Below are positions 9,159-17,649 of a stretch of DNA of 64,000 nucleotides, piece by piece. Both the position numbers and the translations under genes were made by a program. Each line of letters starts with the position of its first letter. Position 1 is the stretch's first letter. This DNA comes from Micromonospora sp. HNM0581 (GTDB taxonomy: Bacteria; Actinomycetota; Actinomycetes; Mycobacteriales; Micromonosporaceae). The notes beneath the pieces were generated by a model. That model saw only the letters and a list, made by a program, of their open reading frames with translations. It was not told where the DNA came from and made no database searches. Location of the stretch: contig NZ_JAASAD010000014.1 in the NCBI RefSeq assembly GCF_012726175.1, forward strand, positions 62,001 to 126,000, in the 5' to 3' direction.

Positions 9159-9647
9159 GTGCTGAGCATTGACCGGTCGATCGTCGACGCGATCGTCGCC
9201 CACGCCCGCCGGGACCACCCCGACGAGGCATGCGGTGTGGTCGCCGGCCCCGTCGGCAGTGACACGCCGACCCGGCACATCCCCATGGAGAACGCCGCTC
9301 GGTCGATGACCTTCTACGAGTTCGACTCGATGGAACACCTACGGGTGTGGCGCGAGATGGACGACCGCGACGAGGAGCCGGTGGTCATCTACCATTCGCA
9401 CACCGCAACCGAGGCGTACCCGTCCCGGACGGATGTCTCCTTCGCCGGTGAGCCTGGTGCCCACTATCTGCTCGTTTCCACGCGTGAGTCCGACACGGAG
9501 GAGATCCGCTCCTTCCGCATCGTGGACGGCGTGGTGACCGAAGAGCCGGTGCGGATCCTCGACGCCGGGGTGGATCCGCACGCCGTGCAGTCATACATGT
9601 TCGGGCAGAGCCCGGCGACGGTCGACTACGAGTGTTCGGGCCGCTGA
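9159..9647 (+). CDS. mec: JAMM/MPN+ metalloprotease, CysO-cysteine peptidase
   Basis: Zinc peptidase of 162 residues that in M. tuberculosis releases cysteine from the CysO-cysteine adduct. The JAMM motif is complete: E23 (PDEACG), H79 and H81 (HSH), then S89 and D92. It is followed by cysO and cysM in the same order as Rv1334-Rv1335-Rv1336, which fixes the assignment. The GTG start at 9159 lies 7 bases after a TACCCT box. Because the CysO protein here has a C-terminal extension beyond Gly-Gly, this peptidase might also trim that tail, which is inference. Confidence 0.9.
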   Translation: MLSIDRSIVDAIVAHARRDHPDEACGVVAGPVGSDTPTRHIPMENAARSMTFYEFDSMEHLRVWREMDDRDEEPVVIYHSHTATEAYPSRTDVSFAGEPGAHYLLVSTRESDTEEIRSFRIVDGVVTEEPVRILDAGVDPHAVQSYMFGQSPATVDYECSGR

Positions 9648-9712
9648 CCACCCTCAGCCCCCGCCCGCTCTTCCCGTCACCGAGCATCCAACCGATCGAG
9701 GAGTACGACATC

Positions 9713-10066
9713 ATGGCCATCGAGGTTCGCATCCCCACCATCCTGCGCAGCTACACCGGCGGCACAAAGGTCGTCGAGGGCAGTGGCGACACGCTCGACG
9801 ACCTGCTCACCGACCTGGATTCCCGGCACTCCGGGCTGCGCGGCCGGCTGGTCACCGAGGCTGGCGCACTGCACCGCTTCGTGAACGTCTACGTCAACGA
9901 CGAGGACGTGCGGTTCCTCGGCGCACTCGATGCCAAGCTCAACGACGGCGACAGCGTGACCATCCTGCCCGCGGTGGCCGGTGGTGCGCCCGGTGTGTCG
10001 GCCACGGGCCACCACGTCGCGGCCGCACCGGCCGAGGTCCGGGCGCCGCGCGTCACCGCGAGCTGA
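9713..10066 (+). CDS. cysO: ThiS/MoaD-like sulfur carrier protein CysO, with C-terminal extension
   Basis: Ubiquitin-fold sulfur carrier for cysteine synthesis by CysM. Residues 1-91 match CysO closely (start MAIEVRIPTILRSYTGG, then FVNVYVNDEDVRF and SVTILPAVAGG). CysO must end in Gly-Gly to be adenylated and thiocarboxylated, but here Gly90-Gly91 is followed by 26 more residues rich in Ala, Val and His. The tail must be removed before activation, or the carrier is inactive. ATG 9713 has GAGGAG upstream; the longer open frame overlapping mec is not used. Eleven bases separate it from cysM. Confidence 0.9.
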   Translation: MAIEVRIPTILRSYTGGTKVVEGSGDTLDDLLTDLDSRHSGLRGRLVTEAGALHRFVNVYVNDEDVRFLGALDAKLNDGDSVTILPAVAGGAPGVSATGHHVAAAPAEVRAPRVTAS

Positions 10067-10076
10067 GGCGGCCGCG

Positions 10077-11042
10077 ATGGCGCGGTACGACAGCCTGCTG
10101 GACGCCTGCGGTGGCACACCGCTGGTGGGGCTTCCCCGGTTGTCGCCCACGGTGCCCGAGGGGGCACCGCCGGTGCGGCTGTGGGCGAAGCTCGAGGACC
10201 GGAACCCGACCGGCAGCATCAAGGATCGGGCTGCCCTGTTCATGGTCCGGGCCGCGGAGGCGGCCGGCCGCCTTCGGCCCGGCGACACCATCTTGGAGCC
10301 GACCAGCGGCAACACCGGCATTTCGCTGGCCATGGTGGCCAAGCTGCGGGGGTACCGCCTGGTCTGTGTGATGCCCGAGAACGTCTCCACCGAGCGGGTG
10401 CAGCTGCTGCGGATGTACGGCGCGGAGATCATCTTTTCGCCGGCGGCCGGCGGCTCCAACCAGGCGGTGGCCACGGCCAAGCAGATCGCCACCGAGCATC
10501 CCGACTGGGTGATGCTCTTCCAGTACGGCAACGAGGCGAACGCCCGCGCGCACTACGAGACGACCGGGCCTGAGCTACTGCACGACCTGCCGACCATCAC
10601 GCACTTCGTGGCTGGGCTCGGCACCACCGGCACCCTGATGGGGACCGGACGCTACCTGCGCGAGAAGGTCGAGGGCATCCAGATCATCGCCGCCGAGCCG
10701 CGCTACGGCGAGCTGGTCTACGGGCTCCGGAACATCGACGAGGGATATGTTCCCGAGTTGTACGACGCGACGGTGCTGACCCGCCGGTTCTCCGTCGGTA
10801 CCCGGGACGCGGTGTTACGTACCCGGCAGCTGGTGGAGGTGGAAGGACTGTTCGTCGGTTTCTCCACCGGTGCAGTCCTGCACGCGGCGTTGGCGGTGGC
10901 GCACGAGGCGGCCCGCGACGGTCGCCGTGCCGACGTGGCGTTCGTGGTCAGTGACGGCGGCTGGAAGTATCTCAGCACCGGGGCGTACGGCGGGACGCTC
11001 GCCGACGCGGAGGAGGCGCTCGACGGTCAGCTCTGGGCCTGA
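10077..11042 (+). CDS. cysM: O-phosphoserine-type cysteine synthase CysM
   Basis: PLP enzyme of 321 residues that joins the CysO thiocarboxylate with O-phosphoserine in mycobacteria. The PLP lysine is K49 in NPTGSIKDR and the phosphate-binding loop is EPTSGNTGISLA. Other family blocks are GTTGTLMGTGRYL and VSDGGWKYLSTG near the C-terminus. Its place after mec and cysO supports the CysO-dependent enzyme rather than an O-acetylserine sulfhydrylase. ATG 10077 is taken as the start; the longer frame upstream overlaps cysO. A strong hairpin follows. Confidence 0.93.
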   Translation: MARYDSLLDACGGTPLVGLPRLSPTVPEGAPPVRLWAKLEDRNPTGSIKDRAALFMVRAAEAAGRLRPGDTILEPTSGNTGISLAMVAKLRGYRLVCVMPENVSTERVQLLRMYGAEIIFSPAAGGSNQAVATAKQIATEHPDWVMLFQYGNEANARAHYETTGPELLHDLPTITHFVAGLGTTGTLMGTGRYLREKVEGIQIIAAEPRYGELVYGLRNIDEGYVPELYDATVLTRRFSVGTRDAVLRTRQLVEVEGLFVGFSTGAVLHAALAVAHEAARDGRRADVAFVVSDGGWKYLSTGAYGGTLADAEEALDGQLWA

Positions 11043-11062
11043 CCTGCAGCGAATCGACATGT

Positions 11063-11099
11063 GACGAGGGCCACCGGCGCAGTGCCGGTGGTCCTCGTC
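11063..11099 (+). terminator. Hairpin terminator after cysM
   Basis: Arms 11063-11078 and 11084-11099 pair over about 16 bases around a 5-base loop, 20 bases after the cysM stop. There is no T-run. Confidence 0.7.
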
Positions 11100-11229
11100 G
11101 CGTCGGGTTCGCGTAGCCGGCCACTGCGGTGACGGGTGGTCCATCGGACGGGCGGAACCGGTGTCACGTTGATGACAACTTCCGGCAGATCATTCTTGCC
11201 CCCGTGTGCGCGGGCGTAGGCTGCCCAGC

Positions 11230-11319
11230 GTGGCGTACGCGTCGGTAGTGATCACCGCCGGAGCGGCGACCGGCACGTTCACTACCTACCGTGACAGCGA
11301 GACAACTCGATGCGACTGA
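11230..11319 (+). CDS. Possible leaderless upstream ORF overlapping the start of the MBL gene
   Basis: A 29-codon frame starts at GTG 11230, seven bases after TAGGCT (11217-11222), and its TGA (11317-11319) overlaps the ATG of the downstream gene (11310). The peptide has no known motif. The -10 position, the GTG and the overlapping stop fit a leaderless upstream ORF that couples to or attenuates the next gene. Direct evidence of translation is absent. Confidence 0.35.
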   Translation: MAYASVVITAGAATGTFTTYRDSETTRCD

Positions 11320-12056
11320 CCGTCCTGGGCTGTGCGGGCAGCTTCCCCGGACCCGAGTCCCCCTGCTCGGCCTACCTGATCGAGGCCGAGGACTTCCGGC
11401 TCCTGGTCGACTTCGGCTCGGGTTCACTGTCCACCCTGCAACGCTATGCCGGGCTGCACGCACCGGACGCCATCCTTCTGACCCACCTGCACTGCGACCA
11501 CATCCTCGACGCCGTGACCTACGTGGTGGTGCGGCGGTACGCCCCGGACGGGCCGTACCCGCCGTTGCCGGTCTACGCGCCGGCCGGCGCCCCGGACCGC
11601 CTCACCACCGCGTACGGGCAGGACGACAGCACCGTCGAGGACGTCTACCAGTTCTACGCGCTGCAACCCGGCACCTTCCCCATCGGCCCCTTCACCGTCA
11701 CCGTCGACCGGGTGCTGCATCCCGTGGAGACCTACGGCGTACGCCTGGAGCACGCCGGTCGGGTGCTCTGCTACTCCTCGGACACCGCCCCCTGTGAGGC
11801 GCTGCTGCGGCTGGCCCAGAACGCCGACGTCTTCCTCTGCGAGGCCAGCTACCTCGATGGCGTCGACAATCCGCCGGAGCTGCACCTCACCGGTGGTGAG
11901 GCGGGCGAGGCGGCAGCCAAGGCCAACGTGGGACGGCTGCTGCTGACCCATCTGGTCCCCGCCTGGGGCAGCGAGGCGCTCACGGTGGCGGCTGCCTCCG
12001 CCGCGTACGCCGGCCCGCTGGAAGTGGTCCGTCCCGGCGCCAGCTACGAGGTCTGA
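11310..12056 (+). CDS. Metallo-beta-lactamase-fold hydrolase, Rv1339-like
   Basis: A 248-residue binuclear metal hydrolase. H59, H61, D63 and H64 (HLHCDH) form the MBL metal site; later ligands include the HL of LHLTGGE and LLTHLVPAWG. It starts with MRLTVLGCAGSFPGP. The neighbourhood mec-cysO-cysM upstream and rph-rdgB downstream matches the M. tuberculosis block around Rv1339, which has been reported as an atypical cAMP phosphodiesterase; that activity here is inference. The rhomboid and murI genes found between cysM and Rv1339 in mycobacteria are absent. Confidence 0.85.
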   Translation: MRLTVLGCAGSFPGPESPCSAYLIEAEDFRLLVDFGSGSLSTLQRYAGLHAPDAILLTHLHCDHILDAVTYVVVRRYAPDGPYPPLPVYAPAGAPDRLTTAYGQDDSTVEDVYQFYALQPGTFPIGPFTVTVDRVLHPVETYGVRLEHAGRVLCYSSDTAPCEALLRLAQNADVFLCEASYLDGVDNPPELHLTGGEAGEAAAKANVGRLLLTHLVPAWGSEALTVAAASAAYAGPLEVVRPGASYEV

Positions 12057-12145
12057 CCCACCGGACGCGGGTTCGTGCCGCACTGTTCGCCGGGTCGTCA
12101 AGTCGACGTCTCCTGGACCTTCGCTGCCGCCGGCACGGTGAGGGC

Positions 12146-13291
12146 ATGCGGATCGCCATCGTGACCGAGTCGTTCCCGCCCGACGTCAACGGAGTCGCGC
12201 ACTCGGTCGTGCGGGCTGCCGAGCATCTCGTCGCCCGTGGCCACGAGCCGTTGGTGATCGCACCCGCACCTCCGGGCACACAGCATCGCGACACCGACCG
12301 GTACCCGTACCGGGTGGTCCGGATCCCGAGCGTGCCGTTGCCGCGCTACCAGGGCTTCCGCCTCGGCGTGCCGACGAACAACCGGCTGGCAGGGGCGCTG
12401 CTCGAGCACTCACCCGATGTGGTGCACCTGGCCAGTCCGTTCGTTCTCGGCGCCCGGGCAGCGGTGCTGGCGGCCCGGCACGGCCTGCCCACCGTCGCCG
12501 TCTACCAGACCGATGTCGCCGCCTACGCCCGGGCGTACCGGGTCGGTTGGGGGGAGGCTGCGGCCTGGCGGCGACTGCGGGAGATCCACAACTCGGCCCA
12601 CCGCACGTTGGCACCCTCCTCCCGGGCCGCCGAGGACCTTGCCGCGCACGGCGTACAGCGGATCTGGCTGTGGCGCCGGGGCGTCGACGCCGAACGGTTC
12701 CACCCGGACAAGCGTTGCCCGAGCCTGCGCAAAGCCTTCGCCCCCAACGGGGAGCTCCTGATCGGCTACGTGGGGCGGCTCGCCCCGGAGAAGCGGGTCG
12801 ACCTGCTCGCCGCCACCGCCCGACTGCCCGGCGTCCGGGTCGTGGTCGCCGGTGACGGTCCGGCCCGTCGCCAGCTCGAACGGGACCTGCCCGGTGTACG
12901 GTTCCTCGGCGTTCAGCACGGTGAGTCCCTGGCCCGCCTCTACGCCAGCCTCGACCTGTTCGTGCACACCGGTCCGCACGAGACCTTCGGCCAGACCGTC
13001 CAGGAGGCGCTGGCCAGCGGGGTACCGGTGGTCGCACCGGCCAGCGGTGGTCCGGTCGATCTGGTCGATCCGGGGCAGACCGGCGAACTGGTGCCACCCG
13101 AGGACGAGGCGGCGATCGCCGAAGCGGTGGCCGGGCTGGCTGCCGACGGGGTCCGGCGGCAGGCGTACGGGGTCGCGGCGCGTGCCGCGGTGCGCGGACG
13201 CAGCTGGGCGGCCGTCGGGGACGAACTCGTCGGGCACTACCGTGCCGCCCGCGCCGGCACACCCGCCGTCGACCTGCCGGCGGCGTCGTGA
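12146..13291 (+). CDS. GT4 glycosyltransferase (MgtA/mannosyltransferase-like)
   Basis: Cytoplasmic retaining glycosyltransferase of GT-B fold, 381 residues. It opens with IVTESFPPDVNGVAHSV, the N-terminal signature of GDP-mannose-dependent enzymes such as MgtA (Rv0557). The donor-binding half has GYVGRLAPEKRVDLL and the EX7E-type region HETFGQTVQEALASG. It probably mannosylates a membrane glycolipid. A GGTGAGGGC site precedes the ATG. Its stop overlaps the GTG of a second GT4 gene, so the two are coupled. Confidence 0.85.
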   Translation: MRIAIVTESFPPDVNGVAHSVVRAAEHLVARGHEPLVIAPAPPGTQHRDTDRYPYRVVRIPSVPLPRYQGFRLGVPTNNRLAGALLEHSPDVVHLASPFVLGARAAVLAARHGLPTVAVYQTDVAAYARAYRVGWGEAAAWRRLREIHNSAHRTLAPSSRAAEDLAAHGVQRIWLWRRGVDAERFHPDKRCPSLRKAFAPNGELLIGYVGRLAPEKRVDLLAATARLPGVRVVVAGDGPARRQLERDLPGVRFLGVQHGESLARLYASLDLFVHTGPHETFGQTVQEALASGVPVVAPASGGPVDLVDPGQTGELVPPEDEAAIAEAVAGLAADGVRRQAYGVAARAAVRGRSWAAVGDELVGHYRAARAGTPAVDLPAAS

Positions 13292-14496
13292 CCGGCGTCC
13301 GCCCGGACCACATCACCACGCTGCGACGCGGCAGGACGGCTACGACCGCTACCCGGGTACCGGACGCGCCCGCCCGAGCGCTGCGGATCGTTCGACTGGC
13401 CAGCTTCGTCACCGGCACCTCCGGCGGGCTGCGCACCGCGTTGCAGCAGTTGGGCGCGGGCTACCGGGACGCCGGGCACCATCCGGTGCTGGTGGTGCCG
13501 GGCCGTCGCGACGACGACGAGCAGCATCCGTGGGGTCGGGTCGTCACCCTCGCCGGTCCGCCGCTGCCGCACAGTGGCGGCTACCGGCTACTGACCGCTC
13601 GCCGTCGGCTCGCGCGGCTGCTGACCTCGCTCGCCCCCGATCGGTTGGAGGTGTCCGACCGGTCGACGCTGCGCTGGACCGGCGACTGGGCACGGGCGAA
13701 CGGCGTGCCGTCGGTGATGGTGTCACACGAGTCCCTCACCGGCCTGCTCGATGCCTGGGGGATGCCCGTGACGTTCGCGCGGCGGCTCGCCGACCGGCTG
13801 AACGCCGACACGGCCCGCCGCTACGACCGGATCGTCTGTACCACGCGGTGGGCGGCGGAGGAGTTCGTCCGCATCGGTGCGCCGCACGTCGATCTGGTGC
13901 CACTCGGCGTGGACCTGGACACCTTTCACCCTCGCCGTGCCGACCCGGTGGTCCGGGAACGCTACGCCGGCCCGGCGGAGGTGCTGCTCGTGCACTGCGC
14001 CCGGCTTTCGGTGGAGAAGCGGCCCGAGCTGGCTGTCGACGCGTTGGCGCAGCTGCGGCGGGCCGGTGTGCCGGCGGTGCTGGTGATGGTCGGTGACGGT
14101 CCGCGCCGCGCCGCGCTGCGGCGGCGAGCGGCCGGTCTGCCGGTCACCTTCACCGGATTCCTGCCCGATCGTCGTGCCCTCGCGGCAGTGTTGGCCAGCG
14201 CTGATGTGGTGCTGGCCCCTGGCCCGGTGGAGACCTTCGGTCTGGCCGGGCTGGAGGCGTTGGCCTGCGGCACGCCGGTGGTGGTCAACGCGGCCAGCGC
14301 TCTGCCCGAGGTGGTCGGCTCGGGGGGACTCGCCGCCGACGGTGACCCGGCGGCGTTCGCCGGAGCGGTCCGTCAGCTACTTGAGCGTCCGGCGGTCGAG
14401 CGGCAGTCCGACGCCCGCCGCCGGGCGGAGCAGTTCGGTTGGCAGTCGGCGGTCGCCGGGTTCCTCCGCGCCCACGGCGCCGAGGTCGACCACTGA
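13288..14496 (+). CDS. GT4 glycosyltransferase
   Basis: A 402-residue GT-B glycosyltransferase coupled by GTGA overlap to the GT4 gene upstream. Recognisable parts are the N-terminal FVTGTSGGLRTAL, the acceptor-site region VSHESLTGLLDAWG, and the donor site CARLSVEKRPELAV with VETFGLAGLEALACGTPVVV. The donor sugar is not evident. The pair is inserted between the Rv1339-like gene and rph, which are neighbours in mycobacteria. Both enzymes presumably act on the same lipid or wall glycan. Confidence 0.85.
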   Translation: MTGVRPDHITTLRRGRTATTATRVPDAPARALRIVRLASFVTGTSGGLRTALQQLGAGYRDAGHHPVLVVPGRRDDDEQHPWGRVVTLAGPPLPHSGGYRLLTARRRLARLLTSLAPDRLEVSDRSTLRWTGDWARANGVPSVMVSHESLTGLLDAWGMPVTFARRLADRLNADTARRYDRIVCTTRWAAEEFVRIGAPHVDLVPLGVDLDTFHPRRADPVVRERYAGPAEVLLVHCARLSVEKRPELAVDALAQLRRAGVPAVLVMVGDGPRRAALRRRAAGLPVTFTGFLPDRRALAAVLASADVVLAPGPVETFGLAGLEALACGTPVVVNAASALPEVVGSGGLAADGDPAAFAGAVRQLLERPAVERQSDARRRAEQFGWQSAVAGFLRAHGAEVDH

Positions 14497-14625
14497 CCGG
14501 CTGATTGTGGCCAGCCGGCGTCTGGTCAGCGTTCGTCGCACCGGCCACGCCGCCCGCGCCGCCGGGGTACGGGCCGCGTCGGCCCCGCTGCGGACACCCG
14601 GGGTGGGGACGATCAGCGGACCGCA

Positions 14626-14631
14626 TAGGGT
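14626..14631 (+). promoter_or_regulatory. Leaderless-type -10 box of rph
   Basis: TAGGGT, 6 bases before the ATG at 14638. Confidence 0.5.
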
Positions 14632-14637
14632 GCAGGG

Positions 14638-15366
14638 ATGGCGCGACCTGACGGGCGGCGACCCGACCAACTTCGACCGGTGGCCCTGACTCGCGGTTGG
14701 AGTACCCACCCCGAGGGCTCGGTGCTCGTGGAATTCGGCGGTACCCGGGTGTTGTGCACCGCAAGCGTCACCGAGGGGGTGCCGCGCTGGCGCCGTGGCT
14801 CCGGGCTGGGCTGGGTGACCGCGGAGTACGCGATGCTGCCCCGGGCCACGAACACCCGGTCGGACCGGGAGAGCGTCAAGGGTCGGGTCGGTGGGCGTAC
14901 CCATGAGATCTCCAGGCTGGTCGGCCGGAGCCTGCGCGCCGCGATCGACCTGAAGGCGCTCGGTGAGAACTCGATCGTGCTCGACTGCGACGTGCTGCAG
15001 GCCGACGGCGGCACCCGGACCGCCGCGATCACCGGTGCCTACGTGGCGCTGCACGACGCGGTGCACTGGCTCGCCGCCCGCAAGGCGCTCTACGGAAAGC
15101 CGGAGAAGGTGATGCACCGGTCGGTGGCGGCGGTGAGCGTCGGGGTGATTGACGGCGAGCCGCGCCTGGACCTGTGCTACGACGAGGACGTGGCCGCCGA
15201 AGTAGACATGAACGTGGTGTGTACCGGCACCGGCGACTTCGTCGAGGTGCAGGGCACCGGCGAGGACGGCGTTTTCGCCCGCGATCAGCTCGACGCCCTG
15301 CTCGACCTGGCCGTGGCCGGCTGTCTGGATCTGGCCGAAGCCCAGCGGAAGGCTCTACTGCCATGA
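14638..15366 (+). CDS. rph: Ribonuclease PH
   Basis: Phosphorolytic 3'-5' exoribonuclease that trims tRNA 3' ends; cytoplasmic hexamer. The 242-residue protein carries the family start RPDQLRPVALTRGW, then GSVLVEFGGTRVLC, the RNA/phosphate site GRTHEISRLVGRSLRA and LDCDVLQADGGTRTAAITGA. The downstream rdgB overlaps by ATGA, as in many actinobacteria. No oddity is seen. Confidence 0.96.
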   Translation: MARPDGRRPDQLRPVALTRGWSTHPEGSVLVEFGGTRVLCTASVTEGVPRWRRGSGLGWVTAEYAMLPRATNTRSDRESVKGRVGGRTHEISRLVGRSLRAAIDLKALGENSIVLDCDVLQADGGTRTAAITGAYVALHDAVHWLAARKALYGKPEKVMHRSVAAVSVGVIDGEPRLDLCYDEDVAAEVDMNVVCTGTGDFVEVQGTGEDGVFARDQLDALLDLAVAGCLDLAEAQRKALLP

Positions 15367-15980
15367 ACAAGGTGCTGCTCGCCACCCGCAACCGCAAGAA
15401 GTTGATCGAGTTGCAGCGCATCCTGGACGGCGCCCTTGGCACGCACCGGGTGGCTCTGATCGGCTTGGATGACGTCGAGGCGTACCCGGAGCTGCCGGAG
15501 ACCGGGCTGACGTTCGGGGAGAATGCGCTGATCAAGGCCCGGGAGGGCTGCCGGCGTACCGGGCTGCCGACGATCGCCGACGACTCCGGGCTGGCCGTCG
15601 ACGCGCTCAACGGAATGCCGGGGGTGTTCAGCGCCCGCTGGGCCGGGAGGCACGGTGACGACCAGGCCAACCTTCAACTGGTGCTGGACCAGATAGGTGA
15701 CGTGCCGGACGAGCACCGGGGTGCCTCCTTCGTCTGCACTGTCGCGCTGGTGCTGCCGGGAGGCAAGGAACACCTGGTCGACGGTCGCCAGGCGGGCCAG
15801 CTGCTGCGTACTCCGCGTGGCGAAGGTGGTTTCGGCTACGACCCGATCTTCCTGGGTGACGGCCAGGACCGCACGAACGCCGAGCTGACCCCGCAGGAGA
15901 AGGACGCGATCAGCCATCGCGGCAAGGCGCTGCGCGAGCTGGCTGCCCTGGTCGCGAAGGTGCTTCCGCCGGCCGCCTGA
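15363..15980 (+). CDS. rdgB: Non-canonical purine NTP pyrophosphatase (RdgB/HAM1)
   Basis: Hydrolyses dITP and XTP to monophosphates, keeping deaminated purines out of nucleic acids. The 205-residue protein starts MNKVLLATRNRKKLIEL, with TFGENALIKAR, the catalytic block IADDSGLAVDALNG, and GFGYDPIF near the C-terminus, all expected of the family. Start ATG 15363 overlaps the rph stop by ATGA; the longer frame upstream is inside rph. It converges with hutH across a long palindrome. Confidence 0.95.
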   Translation: MNKVLLATRNRKKLIELQRILDGALGTHRVALIGLDDVEAYPELPETGLTFGENALIKAREGCRRTGLPTIADDSGLAVDALNGMPGVFSARWAGRHGDDQANLQLVLDQIGDVPDEHRGASFVCTVALVLPGGKEHLVDGRQAGQLLRTPRGEGGFGYDPIFLGDGQDRTNAELTPQEKDAISHRGKALRELAALVAKVLPPAA

Positions 15981-16054
15981 CCCTGCCCCGCCGCGCCCGC
16001 TGTCTGACCGCACGTCGCCGGGCCGCGTACTGGCCTGACGATGAGTCCCGAGAG

Positions 16055-16092
16055 TCATGCCACCCAGACATGATCATGTCGGAGTGGCATGA
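16055..16092. terminator. 38-base near-perfect palindrome between rdgB and hutH
   Basis: The two 19-base halves are reverse complements except at one interior position pair on each side (CCA against GGA), with a perfect 14-base palindromic core. It sits between convergent genes, so a bidirectional terminator is the simplest reading; a protein-binding site is possible. Confidence 0.55.
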
Positions 16093-16113
16093 TGCCGAGG
16101 AGACTTGTCGACC

Positions 16114-17649
16114 TCAGCCGAGGAGACCGATCTCCCGCTCGATGGCGGTACGCAGGTCGGGGGCGGCCAGCACGCAACGGGCGGCCTCCATCAGCGGGGC
16201 GAGGAAAACGTCGGGACCGGGATCGCCGACAGCCCCTCCGAGCGCGGTGATCGCCGCCCGCCCGGCCGGCGACGGTGTCAGCGGCGCCCGCAACTGCAGT
16301 CCGCGTACGGCGGCGAGCAGTTCCACCGCGAGCAGACTGGTCAGGTTGTCCAGCACCGTGCGCAGTTTCCGGGTCGCCGCCCAACCCATCGAGACGTGGT
16401 CCTCCTGCATGCCGCTTGTGGGCAGCGAGTCCACCGAGGCCGGCGCGGCCAGCCGGCGGTTCTCCGCGACGATCCCGGCTGCCGTGTACTGCGCGATCAT
16501 CAGCCCGGAGTTGACCCCGGCGTCGGCGGAGAGGAACGCCGGCAGGTCCCGGGACCGGGTGACGTCGAGCAGCCGATCCACCCGACGTTCGGCGATCGCG
16601 CCCACCTCGGCGGCAGCGATGGCCAGATAGTCCGCCGCGAAGCCCAGCGGCGCGCCATGGAAGTTTCCGGTCGACTCGACCCGGCCGTCGGGCAGCACCA
16701 CCGGGTTGTCCACCACCGACACCAGTTCCCGGTCGGCGACGGTCCGGACGAATTCGAGGGTGTCCCGTGCCGCACCAGCCACCTGCGGCGCGCAGCGCAT
16801 CGAATAGGCGTCCTGCACGGCGTGCGCCAGATCGTCGCGGTGCGAATCCATCACCGCTGAGTCCTGCAACAACCGGTGGATGTTGGCGGCCGAGACACCC
16901 TGCCCGGGGTGCGGACGGATGGTGTGCAGTTCCGGTAGGAACGGCCGCTCCGAGCCGAGCATCGCCTCGATCGCCAGCGCGGCGGTCACATCGGCCATGG
17001 TGAACAGGTGGCCGGCGTCGTGGATGGCGAGCAACAGCATGGCGAGCATCCCGTCGGTGCCGTTGATCAGGGCAAGGCCCTCCTTGGCGGCCAGCTCGAC
17101 CGGGGCGAGGCCAGCCCGACGCAACGCGTCGGCGGCGGGCAGCCGATCGCCGTCCGGGCCGAGCACCCAGCCTTCGCCGAGCAGCACCAACGCGCAGTGT
17201 GCCAGCGGGGCGAGGTCACCGGAGGCACCGAGCGAGCCGTGTTCCGGCACCCACGGGGTGACCTCGTGGTTGAGCAGGTCCACCAGTGCCTGGGCGACCA
17301 GGGGCCGTACCCCGGAACGGCCGAGAGCCAGCGAGCGGACCCGCAGCAGCATCATCGCGCGTACCACCTCCCGGGGCATCGGCGCGCCGACCCCGGCGGC
17401 GTGCGACCGGATCAGTGCGTGCTGCAACTCGGCACGGCGTTCGGGAGCGACGAAGGTGTTGGCCAGCGCCCCGAAACCGGTGGACACGCCGTACACGGGA
17501 CGGCCGGCGGCCTCGATGCCGTCCACGATGGACCGGCTGGTGGCCATCGCCCCGATCGTGGCCGGGGCGAGGCTCACCGAGGCGCCGCCGCGCGCCACGG
17601 CGAGCACGCCGGCGGGGGAGATTCCGGTGGGCAGGACGGTGACGGTCAT
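16114..17649 (-). CDS. hutH: Histidine ammonia-lyase
   Basis: First step of histidine breakdown: removes ammonia from histidine to give urocanate. The 511-residue protein has the Ala142-Ser143-Gly144 triad (GSLGASGDLAPLA) that cyclises to the MIO cofactor, the substrate-site loop YGVSTGFG (residues 53-60) and the conserved QEDHVSMG near the C-terminus. ATG 17649 overlaps the hutI stop by ATGA; the long open frame beyond it is an artefact inside hutI. It is the last gene of the hut operon. Confidence 0.96.
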   Translation of the reverse strand: MTVTVLPTGISPAGVLAVARGGASVSLAPATIGAMATSRSIVDGIEAAGRPVYGVSTGFGALANTFVAPERRAELQHALIRSHAAGVGAPMPREVVRAMMLLRVRSLALGRSGVRPLVAQALVDLLNHEVTPWVPEHGSLGASGDLAPLAHCALVLLGEGWVLGPDGDRLPAADALRRAGLAPVELAAKEGLALINGTDGMLAMLLLAIHDAGHLFTMADVTAALAIEAMLGSERPFLPELHTIRPHPGQGVSAANIHRLLQDSAVMDSHRDDLAHAVQDAYSMRCAPQVAGAARDTLEFVRTVADRELVSVVDNPVVLPDGRVESTGNFHGAPLGFAADYLAIAAAEVGAIAERRVDRLLDVTRSRDLPAFLSADAGVNSGLMIAQYTAAGIVAENRRLAAPASVDSLPTSGMQEDHVSMGWAATRKLRTVLDNLTSLLAVELLAAVRGLQLRAPLTPSPAGRAAITALGGAVGDPGPDVFLAPLMEAARCVLAAPDLRTAIEREIGLLG

